DNA of 12,129 bases from GCA-016699105 sp036518915 (GTDB taxonomy: Bacteria; Patescibacteriota; Saccharimonadia; UBA4664): contig DATDME010000029.1 in the NCBI GenBank assembly GCA_036518915.1, positions 1 through 12,129 of the forward strand, given 5' to 3'. The notes beneath the pieces were generated by a model that was not told the origin of the DNA, did not search any database, and saw only the letters and a list, made by a program, of their open reading frames with translations. The translations under genes were made by a program, and so were the position numbers. Positions 6,128 through 11,637 of the stretch are shown here, piece by piece (position 1 is the stretch's first letter; each line of letters begins with the position of its first letter).

Positions 6128-6700
6128 CTAATTCGAGATACTGACACTCGTGCCGGTACGGTTGCTGTTCATAGCGTCGCCACTCGACAGCCCGCCGACC
6201 GATGTATTGTGGGAGGCCGAGACGTCACCGCTGCGCGCGTACTGGTTGTTGGTGTTGTCGACATTCACAAAGTTGACGTTCATCCGCCGGACATTCACAT
6301 CGTTGTTCTCGTGAATGAAATTCTGCGAGTCGGGGCCCACAGCGTTGGCTTCTATCACGCCCGACCGCGGCCAGGCCATTGGCGCCCACGCCGCTCCGCC
6401 GCCGTTGTCAATATTCACGGCCGTTGAGGTGTGGTTCAGATTTGTCGCATCGCCGCTCATCAGGCCGCCCACCCAGGTGTTGCCGCGGGCAGACACCGAG
6501 CCGGATTCCGCCCACTGGCGATTGGAGTTGTCGACCAAAACCGGGTTGAGATTAGTCTCAGACACATTGGTGCGGGAGGACTGCTTAATGTAGTTACTTG
6601 AATCCGGGCCGTAAGCCATGGCGCTCGTGTCGGCCAAAGCAACTCCTGACAGGCTTAATGATGCTATGGCAATGGCGGCGTACCGCGCTGGAAATTTCAT
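6128..6700 (-). CDS. Secreted protein with two 67-residue repeats
   Basis: The 190-residue product has a signal peptide with cleavage predicted after ALA (residue 23). The mature part consists of two copies of one unit, residues 31-97 and 122-188, exactly 91 residues apart with a 24-residue linker. Matching segments are GPDSSNYI / GPDSQNFI, VDNSNRQWAESGSVSA / VDNTNNQYARSGDVSA and GGLMSGDATNLN / GGLSSGDAMNSN. The repeats are rich in S, N, T, V and G, with alternating polar and hydrophobic residues. This suggests beta structure, perhaps a stacked or amyloid-like surface protein. There is no cysteine and no enzyme motif. GGGAGA about 7 nt before the ATG serves as ribosome binding site. I recognise no named family. 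A surface or fibre role is inference. Confidence 0.8.
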   Translation of the reverse strand: MKFPARYAAIAIASLSLSGVALADTSAMAYGPDSSNYIKQSSRTNVSETNLNPVLVDNSNRQWAESGSVSARGNTWVGGLMSGDATNLNHTSTAVNIDNGGGAAWAPMAWPRSGVIEANAVGPDSQNFIHENNDVNVRRMNVNFVNVDNTNNQYARSGDVSASHNTSVGGLSSGDAMNSNRTGTSVSISN

Positions 6701-6904
6701 ACGCTTCTCCCACTTAGTTACTTGCCCAGATTAGACCCTGCGCGCGGCCATGGAGTCGGCGGATGTTCCAAAAATTGATGGCATTTTCTGGGCAGGCAAA
6801 GTTTATGGCCGTTGCGCTACATGATAGGCTGCGGCTCGGCCCAGTAAGCGGCCGGGTTGTGCAATTCTCCAACGCCCGTCTTGGAAATTTGACTGACTCG
6901 CCGT
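6701..6904. other. Spacer between two minus-strand genes
   Basis: This 204-bp stretch lies downstream of the EEP gene and upstream of the repeat-protein gene. It has no open frame of note. A 5-bp hairpin, TCCAA / TTGGA, near 6870-6890 is too weak to call a terminator. TCTAAT on the minus strand near 6731-6736 may be a -10 for the repeat-protein gene, without a good -35. Confidence 0.35.
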
Positions 6905-7603
6905 TTACAGCGTAACGTCCAGCAGAATGGGGGCGTGGTCCGACCGACCCATTTTAAGCGTGGACACCCGGGTCACATGTGTGTTAAATGTGGAGGCCAT
7001 ATCAAAGTGGCCCGTGAAGTAGCGGTTCTTGAGCGTGGGCTTATCACTCATGAGGAATTCAAAGCCGGCCCGCCGCACCGTCCGGCGCAGGCCCCATTTG
7101 AACCAAGGATAATTGTAATCGCCGGCCATGACCGCCGGGGCGTCCTGGCAGTGCTGCCGCAAGATCCGCAAAGCCTGGCGCACCTGGCGCCGCCGCTCCC
7201 AATTCGTCGCCACCAGATGAATGGCGTGGAACGATGCCACATAAAACGTGCGCTCGTTGATGGTGTCGTACAGCTCAACTACCAGCAGCCGGTCGCGCTC
7301 ATTGCGTCGCACCAGCTCAGACACCGACCGCGCCACACCGTAACTGTGACTGCCTAGCCGCTCAAACCGGTCGCCCCGCACGTAGATCGCCAGGCCATAC
7401 TTTTCGGTGGAGGTTTTGCCGGCCAGGTGCAGATTGCCAATCCGCGGCGCAAGCCGCTCCGGGTAGCACTCCTGCAAGCAGACTAAATCTGGCTGATGTT
7501 CGGCCACGAGCGCCTCTAACTCAGAATAGGCCTCGTGCACCTTCAGGTTGTAGCTGAGGATTTTGAGGCCGCGGGACCGTAACGCTACGTTGACGATCTT
7601 CAT
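6905..7603 (-). CDS. Endonuclease/exonuclease/phosphatase family hydrolase
   Basis: The 232-residue protein has the full set of EEP-fold motifs: SYNLK (N19), LQE (E45, metal ligand), SFHAIH (H126), GDYNYP (D162, N164), HFDMAS (D201) and SDHAPILLDV (D222, H223 at the active site). Such metal-dependent hydrolases cut DNA, RNA, lipids or phosphate esters. The substrate cannot be told, and there is no signal peptide or membrane helix, so it acts in the cytoplasm. Two starts are possible. The ATG at 7603 has AAAGG five nt upstream and is also just downstream of a -10 box, GATAAT. The ATG at 7615 overlaps that -10 box. I prefer 7603. The gene is alone on its transcript. Confidence 0.88.
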   Translation of the reverse strand: MKIVNVALRSRGLKILSYNLKVHEAYSELEALVAEHQPDLVCLQECYPERLAPRIGNLHLAGKTSTEKYGLAIYVRGDRFERLGSHSYGVARSVSELVRRNERDRLLVVELYDTINERTFYVASFHAIHLVATNWERRRQVRQALRILRQHCQDAPAVMAGDYNYPWFKWGLRRTVRRAGFEFLMSDKPTLKNRYFTGHFDMASTFNTHVTRVSTLKMGRSDHAPILLDVTL

Positions 7604-7613
7604 GGTACCTTTC

Positions 7614-7619
7614 ATTATC
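7614..7619 (-). promoter_or_regulatory. -10 box GATAAT of the EEP gene
   Basis: GATAAT on the minus strand ends 10 nt before the ATG at 7603, so the leader would be only about 3 nt. The AAAGG upstream of that ATG may therefore not be transcribed in full. This is another near-leaderless layout. Confidence 0.4.
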
Positions 7620-7654
7620 GCACAAACCTGAGAGCTTGCCGGGCTCCTTACGCT

Positions 7655-7663
7655 TGTGGATAA
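7655..7663 (-). promoter_or_regulatory. Perfect DnaA-box 9-mer
   Basis: TGTGGATAA is the reverse complement of TTATCCACA, the consensus DnaA box. It is followed by an AT-rich stretch, CTAATTTATATC. I found no second exact box nearby, so this is not an origin by itself. It lies upstream of the EEP gene and near the orphan promoter at 7687-7715. Confidence 0.4.
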
Positions 7664-7686
7664 CTAATTTATATCAGGCGGCGATA

Positions 7687-7715
7687 TTGTCAACTCTGTT
7701 AAACAATGGTATTAT
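7687..7715 (+). promoter_or_regulatory. Strong orphan promoter
   Basis: TTGTCA (7687-7692), a spacer of exactly 17 nt, and TATTAT (7710-7715) preceded by TGG form a -35/extended -10 promoter close to consensus. Transcription should start near 7722. The only open frame before the hairpin at 7823 is a seven-codon one (7762-7785, MTLLKHL). Confidence 0.6.
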
Positions 7716-7721
7716 GTAGCG

Positions 7722-7863
7722 GCTTGTTAGCGGGGACCCGCCAGGGCAATCGCATTTAATTATGACTCTCTTAAAGCATTTATAAAAACATAATTTAATC
7801 AAAAGATATACGTTTGAGTAACAAACAAGCGCTTACGAGCAAAATCGCAAGCGCTTGTTTTGG
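7722..7863 (+). ncRNA. Candidate small RNA between orphan promoter and hairpin terminator
   Basis: The predicted transcript runs from about 7722 to the T run after the hairpin at 7823-7860, about 140 nt. It contains no credible gene. Near its 5' end GCGG / CCGC (in GCGGGGACCCGCC, about 7730-7742) can form a small hairpin. An AT-rich single-stranded stretch follows, and then the 12-bp terminal stem. It matches no RNA family that I recognise. It could instead be the leader of the GC-rich ORF at 7936. Confidence 0.4.
7823..7863. terminator. Hairpin with 12-bp perfect stem
   Basis: AAACAAGCGCTT (7823-7834) and AAGCGCTTGTTT (7849-7860) form a perfect stem around a 14-nt loop, with one further T. 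It reads as an intrinsic terminator for the orphan promoter and marks the left edge of the GC-rich block. A- and T-rich ends on both sides may let it work in both directions. Confidence 0.65.
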
Positions 7864-7935
7864 CTTGGGAAAAGGAAGATAACTGCGATTGCCCTGGTGG
7901 ACCCGCCCAGCCACCGAGAGAACGGAGATCGGTCC

Positions 7936-8271
7936 ATGACCGCTTCGACCACATTCGGCACCACCGGCACCGACCCCTACCGGCCCAGCCAGCTCGACTT
8001 CCTTCTCAGTCTTCTCGAGGACCACAATCCCGGCCTGGTCTCGGCGCTCGAGCTCGAGCCCACCGGCGTCCTCGCCGCCTGGGACCTCGCGACAGGCGCG
8101 AGCGAGCCGTTCCTCGAGCTCGAGTTCGGCTCAAATTCCACCGTCCTGGAAGCGTGCCAAATAGCCTTGGGCACCATGTGTGAGCCGTCGGCCCGCACCG
8201 GAATGTCGTCCCTCGAGCTCCGCAACAAGCCACACCGGTTGGAGCTGGACTACACGAGCTGCTCTGCTTGA
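7936..8271 (+). CDS. Hypothetical protein, actinobacterial-like codon use
   Basis: The open frame gives 111 residues from an ATG with GGAGA 7 nt upstream. The protein is acidic, with a T/G-rich N-terminus (MTASTTFGTTGTDPYRPSQL) and leucine/glutamate-rich stretches such as LDFLLSLLEDHNPGLVSALE and FLELEFGS. No membrane helix, signal peptide or catalytic motif is visible, and I do not recognise a family. Third codon positions are overwhelmingly G or C, which supports coding on this strand. Its TGA overlaps the TTG of the next frame by four bases (TTGA, 8268-8271). The next frame is also open upstream to 8184, so the two may be halves of one frameshifted gene. Confidence 0.5.
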   Translation: MTASTTFGTTGTDPYRPSQLDFLLSLLEDHNPGLVSALELEPTGVLAAWDLATGASEPFLELEFGSNSTVLEACQIALGTMCEPSARTGMSSLELRNKPHRLELDYTSCSA

Positions 8272-8561
8272 TTTGTGATCTCGCCACGTTCGTGGGGATC
8301 GGCCTCCCCGCGCACTCGTCGTACCGGCGCGTCGTCCATGTGCTCATCGAGGTGATGAAGTCGCGAAACATCGCCACGATCCTCGGCGCGAACTTTATCC
8401 GCGACAGGCACGCCATCTTGCGGGCCGTCCGCGCCAAGGCTCCAGAGCTCGGCCATGACTTCGGTCCCGAGGACTTCCGTAGATCCCTGGGCTGGATCAA
8501 CGCTGCTTTGGAGCGGTCAGATCCCACCACGGACGAGCTCCCCGACGACGTCACGGCCTAG
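8268..8561 (+). CDS. Hypothetical protein, second ORF of the GC-rich block
   Basis: This frame codes for 97 residues from a TTG at 8268 and has very high G/C in third codon positions, good evidence for coding. The sequence has helical segments (VVHVLIEVMKSRNIATILG, HAILRAVRAKAPELG) and an acidic end, TTDELPDDVTA. No known domain is recognised. There is no clear ribosome binding site before the TTG; translation could be coupled to the overlapping stop of the previous frame. Alternatively one base was lost and the frames were once a single protein of about 200 residues, since the frame is open back to 8184 (ending LHELLCLICDLATF). Confidence 0.5.
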   Translation: MICDLATFVGIGLPAHSSYRRVVHVLIEVMKSRNIATILGANFIRDRHAILRAVRAKAPELGHDFGPEDFRRSLGWINAALERSDPTTDELPDDVTA

Positions 8562-8677
8562 GGCTACGCCGTCATCGGCGCCGGCAGCGTCCACGGCAAT
8601 CGCGAACGCGTCCACCCCGGTCACCCCGGCGGCCACTTCCACGGCTGACCGCCACCCGGGTCGCCACAAGCACTACT

Positions 8678-8708
8678 CCGGCACTGGGGCGCATCGCCCC
8701 AGTGCCGG
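8678..8708. terminator. GC-rich 14-bp hairpin without U tract
   Basis: CCGGCACTGGGGCG and CGCCCCAGTGCCGG form a perfect 14-bp stem around the loop CAT. No T run follows. Hairpins of this kind often end transcripts in high-GC Actinobacteria, which fits the foreign character of the block. Confidence 0.7.
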
Positions 8709-8730
8709 GCCCGGCCCCAGCGCTCAACGC

Positions 8731-8753
8731 AAATGCTTAAGTACAAGCGTTTT
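8731..8753 (+). terminator. Weak hairpin with T tail at the right block edge
   Basis: AAATGCTT (8731-8738) and AAGCGTTT (8745-8752) form an 8-bp stem with one G-U pair around AAGTAC, followed by another T. It shares CAAGCG and a T-rich right arm with the hairpin at 7823-7863, which lies at the other edge of the GC-rich block. Confidence 0.35.
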
Positions 8754-8792
8754 GAAATAGCATTGAGCCTTGAGTTCGGCCAAGCACTTATT

Positions 8793-8810
8793 CCAGATAT
8801 ACCAGATATA
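8793..8810. repeat. Tandem repeat, two 9-bp units
   Basis: CCAGATATA occurs twice in direct succession, 12 bp upstream of the -35 box of the marR promoter. It could be an activator site or chance. Confidence 0.5.
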
Positions 8811-8821
8811 TCCGTACCAGT

Positions 8822-8850
8822 TTGACAAAAAATGCGTTAGGCACTAAACT
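8822..8850 (+). promoter_or_regulatory. marR-MFS operon promoter
   Basis: TTGACA (8822-8827) is a consensus -35, followed after exactly 17 nt by TAAACT (8845-8850). Transcription would start near 8857-8858, leaving a leader of about 4 nt before the ATG at 8862. Confidence 0.8.
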
Positions 8851-8858
8851 ATTTAGTG
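8842..8858. promoter_or_regulatory. Palindromic operator, probably MarR binding site
   Basis: CACTAAA (8842-8848), CTA, TTTAGTG (8852-8858) is a perfect 7-bp inverted repeat with a 3-bp centre. It covers the -10 box and the start of transcription. MarR dimers bind such palindromes of 15-20 bp and block their own promoter, so autorepression is expected. Confidence 0.7.
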
Positions 8859-8861
8859 TCT

Positions 8862-9326
8862 ATGATAATTTCTAATTCCCAGCTCGCCGAATTTGAGGCC
8901 GCCATGGATAATTTGCGGCGCGTCAAGCTAGCCGCCCGTGAGTACTGGTTGGCCAAGTTAGGGCTGTCTGAAGCTCAGATTCACATTGTGCTTTCGCTGC
9001 ACTACGGCGATTGCCGCACCACCAGCGAGCTCGCCAAAGTGCTCGGCGTGTCGGCCAGCGCCGCCACCCAAACCACCGATACGCTAGCCCGCCGTGGCCT
9101 CATTACGCGCACCGCAGACCCGGCCGACCGCCGCGTTAGCCGCCTGAGCCTCACGCCGGCAGGCGAACAGCTCACCACCTCGATAATCGACCAGCGCCGC
9201 CGGTACTTTATGGAAATTATGGCTGAACTTACTCCGGACGAAATCGCGAGCGTTATCAAGGCCCTGAACGTGCTGGGCCGCATCACGACCGATCAATACC
9301 AACAAGCGGCGGAAAGGAAATCGTAA
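8862..9326 (+). CDS. MarR family transcriptional regulator
   Basis: The 154-residue protein has the MarR winged-helix fold: a dimerisation helix at the N-terminus, helix-turn-helix at about 52-80 (TTSELAKVLGVSASAATQTT, then DTLARRGLITR), and the wing DPADRRVSRLSLTPAG (86-101). C-terminal helices complete the dimer interface. Proteins of this family repress efflux or stress genes and let go when a small ligand or oxidant binds. The ATG at 8862 is preferred to the GTG at 8856, which lies at or before the predicted transcription start. The stop overlaps the start of the efflux gene (TAATG). Together with the palindrome in the promoter this shows a self-regulated marR-efflux operon. The inducing ligand is unknown. 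Confidence 0.92.
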   Translation: MIISNSQLAEFEAAMDNLRRVKLAAREYWLAKLGLSEAQIHIVLSLHYGDCRTTSELAKVLGVSASAATQTTDTLARRGLITRTADPADRRVSRLSLTPAGEQLTTSIIDQRRRYFMEIMAELTPDEIASVIKALNVLGRITTDQYQQAAERKS

Positions 9327-11155
9327 TGCCACCCATCGACGGACTACGCCGGAAGACCCACCGGCAAACCCATCTAGAATCCGGCTATTTGCAGCCGCGC
9401 GTGCGGGGCGAGGCCGGCGCCGTTGACCTGGCCGCAGCGGTCAACGAACCCGCGCCGCACCCCACAAGCTTTGCCGACCTGCATCCCCGGCGCAAAAAAG
9501 TCACCATGATCGGTGTGATCCTGGCGATGCTGCTGGCCGCCCTCGACCAAACCATCGTCGGCACCGCCCTGCCGCGCATTGCCACTGAATTTGGCGCCGC
9601 CGACCACCTCATTTGGGTCGTCACCGCCTACATGCTGGCCAGCACCGTCACCGTGCCAATTTACGGCAAGCTGTCGGACCTGTTCGGCCGCAAATGGTTC
9701 TTCTTCTGGGGGATCGTGATCTTTTTGGTGGCATCCATGCTGTCTGGCCAGGCCCATAACATGCCCGAGCTGATTATCTTCCGCGCGCTGCAGGGCATTG
9801 GTGGTGGCGCCATTATGGGCAACGCCTTCGCCATCATCGCCGACCTGTTTGAGCCGGCCGAGCGGGCGCGTTGGCAAGGGGCGCTCGGCGGAATTTTTGG
9901 CCTATCGTCGGTGATTGGCCCGGCCCTCGGCGGCTGGCTGACCGACCACGCTTCCTGGCGCTGGGTTTTTTATGTGAACCTGCCCGTCGGCCTGGTGGCG
10001 CTGGCAGTTATTGCCTTCCTCATGCCCAAAGTTGTGCCGCACACTAAATCTAAGATCATTGATTTCTGGGGCGCCGGCGCGCTGATTCTCACGCTCGTGC
10101 CGCTGCTTTCGGCGCTCAGTTTCGGCGGCCGCCAGTACGCCTGGGGTTCCGCGATAATTCTCAGCCTGTTTGCCACGGCGGCCGCCGGCCTCGTGCTGTT
10201 CCTCTGGGCCGAGCGCCGCTCGCCCGATCCCATCATTCCCCTGAGCCTATTCCGTAGCGATGTGTTCACGATTTCAGCGGTCATTACGTTTCTTACCGGC
10301 GCGGCCATGTTTGGGGCGATCGTCTACATCCCGTTGTTCGGACAGTTCGTGCAGGGCGTGTCGGCCACCGATTCCGGCTCCATCCTCACCCCGCTCATGG
10401 TCGGCCTGATTGGCGCCAGCATCGTGACCGGCCAAGTGATTGCCCGCACCGGCAAGTACCGCTGGCTGGTGTTGGCCGGCACAAGTTTGCTCACGTTATC
10501 ATTGCTGTGGTTGTCGACGCTGGGCGTTGGCACATCGCGCTGGGAGCTGGTGGCCCGCATGGTGGCGCTTGGGCTCGGCTTGGGCGCCATCATGCCGGTG
10601 TTCAACATTGTGGTCCAAAGCGCCTTTGACTCGTCCAAGATTGGCGTGGTGACCGCCTCGATGCAGCTGGCCCGCAGCATCGGCGGCACGGTTGGCACGG
10701 CCATCTTTGGCGCCTTCTTCAACAACGCCCTTGCCGACCGGGCCAAAGATTTGGGCAGCACCACGTTTGGCCAAACCGCCGCACACAGCGCCAAGGCCCT
10801 CAACGTGGCCGACCCCAACATCCTGCAATTCTTGCTGTCTGAACCGGGCCGGGCCCAAATTGCCGGCGAACTGGTCAAACTGCCGGCCGCCTACCACGCC
10901 GCGGCCCAGCAGGCCTACACCACCTACCTTGACGGCGCCAAAGCTGCCCTCACCGGCTCGGTGAACTACGTGTTTCTGGTGGCGGCCGTCACCTCAGGCA
11001 CGGCCCTGGTGCTGGCGCTATTCTTGCGCGAAATCCCGTTGCGTGGCCGCGCCGCCACCAAGCCCAAGCATTCCGCGGCCACCGAGGCCGGCGATGAGCT
11101 GGCGAGTGAGCTGGGTGTGGCGCAGCCCAAAGACGAACCAGTGCTGCTGCGCTAA
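9326..11155 (+). CDS. MFS efflux transporter, DHA2 (EmrB/QacA-like, 14 TM)
   Basis: This 609-residue permease is a drug:H+ antiporter of the 14-helix DHA2 family, acting in the cytoplasmic membrane. It shows LDQTIVGTALPRI (motif D1, D74), GKLSDLFGRK (motif A, 114-123), RALQGIGGGAI (motif B, R153) and the antiporter motif C, GLSSVIGPALGG (192-203), followed by WRWVFYVNLPVG. An N-terminal cytosolic extension of about 58 residues, rich in R, P and H, and a charged C-terminal tail of about 35 residues make it longer than QacA-type proteins (about 510). The start at 9326 overlaps the marR stop and has GGAAAGGAA as ribosome binding site, so translation is coupled. An internal start at the MIGVILAM methionine (residue 61) would remove the extension, but has no better signals. 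The natural substrate is unknown. Confidence 0.93.
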   Translation: MPPIDGLRRKTHRQTHLESGYLQPRVRGEAGAVDLAAAVNEPAPHPTSFADLHPRRKKVTMIGVILAMLLAALDQTIVGTALPRIATEFGAADHLIWVVTAYMLASTVTVPIYGKLSDLFGRKWFFFWGIVIFLVASMLSGQAHNMPELIIFRALQGIGGGAIMGNAFAIIADLFEPAERARWQGALGGIFGLSSVIGPALGGWLTDHASWRWVFYVNLPVGLVALAVIAFLMPKVVPHTKSKIIDFWGAGALILTLVPLLSALSFGGRQYAWGSAIILSLFATAAAGLVLFLWAERRSPDPIIPLSLFRSDVFTISAVITFLTGAAMFGAIVYIPLFGQFVQGVSATDSGSILTPLMVGLIGASIVTGQVIARTGKYRWLVLAGTSLLTLSLLWLSTLGVGTSRWELVARMVALGLGLGAIMPVFNIVVQSAFDSSKIGVVTASMQLARSIGGTVGTAIFGAFFNNALADRAKDLGSTTFGQTAAHSAKALNVADPNILQFLLSEPGRAQIAGELVKLPAAYHAAAQQAYTTYLDGAKAALTGSVNYVFLVAAVTSGTALVLALFLREIPLRGRAATKPKHSAATEAGDELASELGVAQPKDEPVLLR

Positions 11156-11172
11156 CGGCCGGTGCACGTTAG
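11152..11172. repeat. Hairpin spanning the stop codons of two convergent genes
   Basis: CTAACG (11152-11157) and CGTTAG (11167-11172) form a perfect 6-bp stem around a 9-nt loop. The TAA of the MFS gene and the TAA of the DUF4430 gene each lie in one arm. Only 13 bp separate the two genes. No T run is present, so termination by this hairpin alone is doubtful. Confidence 0.45.
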
Positions 11173-11555
11173 TAGCGGGCGATCCGCCATTCTAGCTGGT
11201 CGTCATCATGGGTGATGACGGCGCTGGGGCTGGTCTCGCTGAGCTGACCATTGAGGTACAGGGCCCAGTATTCGTGCTGGGTTTCTGCCGCCCGGTAGCC
11301 GTTCACGCTGGCCACGTAGGCCGCTGGGCCCGTGCCTTGCATGGTCACGACGGCGCGCTGTTTGAGGAGCGCCAGAGCCGATTGCCCGTCCTGGCCCTTG
11401 AAACTAACACTGCTGGGCTTGGGTGAAGCTACCGCCGCCGGCGACTTGGCCACGGCGGGCGGTGGCTGCCGCCGACTGGCCATGACGCTGCCCACGCTGG
11501 CGCAGCCGATTACGACCGCCGCCCCGGCCACGAGCCATAACCGCTTGATTTGCAT
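11169..11555 (-). CDS. DUF4430 domain protein, membrane-anchored
   Basis: The 128-residue product starts with a short basic end (MQIKR), a hydrophobic segment at 6-25 and a lipobox-like VIGC with C18, so it may be a lipoprotein or simply membrane-anchored. A proline/alanine-rich linker (29-48) precedes the DUF4430 domain (about 50-128) with VNGYRAAETQHEYWALYLNG and a closing DDDQLEWRI. DUF4430 corresponds to the C-terminal domain of transcobalamin-like proteins, which contacts corrinoids. It lies downstream of the corrinoid adenosyltransferase gene on the same strand, after 82 nt. The start at 11555 has AAGGA upstream, but TATAAG (11570-11565) may be a -10 giving an almost leaderless mRNA. 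Corrinoid binding is inference; many DUF4430 proteins have other roles. Confidence 0.75.
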   Translation of the reverse strand: MQIKRLWLVAGAAVVIGCASVGSVMASRRQPPPAVAKSPAAVASPKPSSVSFKGQDGQSALALLKQRAVVTMQGTGPAAYVASVNGYRAAETQHEYWALYLNGQLSETSPSAVITHDDDQLEWRIARY

Positions 11556-11564
11556 GTTGTCATC

Positions 11565-11570
11565 CTTATA
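11565..11570 (-). promoter_or_regulatory. Possible -10 box TATAAG of the DUF4430 gene
   Basis: On the minus strand TATAAG ends 9 nt before the ATG at 11555 and overlaps AAGGA, the possible ribosome binding site. TTACTA 18 nt upstream is a weak -35. Either the box is a promoter and the mRNA is almost leaderless, or AAGGA is an RBS on a transcript from the upstream adenosyltransferase gene. Confidence 0.35.
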
Positions 11571-11637
11571 CCACCTAACGGTGATAGATAGTAAGCGCAA
11601 CATCGCCGCCATGCAAGCCCAGCGGTTTGTGAGTAAT

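Larger units (their letters stand above)
7865..8725. other. GC-rich foreign-looking block (probable horizontal transfer)
   Basis: From about 7865 the base composition changes abruptly from AT-rich to very GC-rich, and it drops back after about 8725. Codons end almost always in C or G, with frequent CTC, GAG, TCG and GTC and repeated CTCGAG, as in Actinobacteria. The genes on both sides have milder usage. Hairpins lie at both edges (7823-7860, 8678-8708, 8731-8752). No transposase, integrase or clear direct repeat is visible. Transfer from an actinobacterium, or an assembly join, are the two explanations I consider. Confidence 0.55.
8562..8821. other. Non-coding end of the GC-rich block and spacer to marR
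   Basis: I see no credible gene here. The first part (to about 8725) keeps the GC-rich character and contains a strong hairpin. The second part is AT-richer, with a weaker hairpin and a short tandem repeat, and leads to the marR promoter. Confidence 0.5.

Noticed and set aside
7600..7860. Possible chromosomal replication origin
   Set aside because: Only a single exact DnaA box is seen, and no dnaA, dnaN or cluster of boxes is present.
8006..8554. Long open frame on the minus strand through the GC-rich block (182 codons)
   Set aside because: It is the antisense of two plus-strand frames with strong G/C third-position bias. Its product is Arg/Ser-rich, as expected for a shadow in GC-rich DNA.
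8455..8760. Plus-strand frame of 101 codons overlapping the second GC-rich ORF
   Set aside because: Product is Pro/Ser/Thr/Ala low complexity, it overlaps a better supported frame and runs through the hairpin at 8678-8708.
9374..9877. Minus-strand open frame inside the efflux gene (167 codons)
   Set aside because: It lies opposite conserved MFS motifs and gives a Gly/Asp/His-rich product. It is a shadow, as are those at 10324-10878 and 10499-10897.
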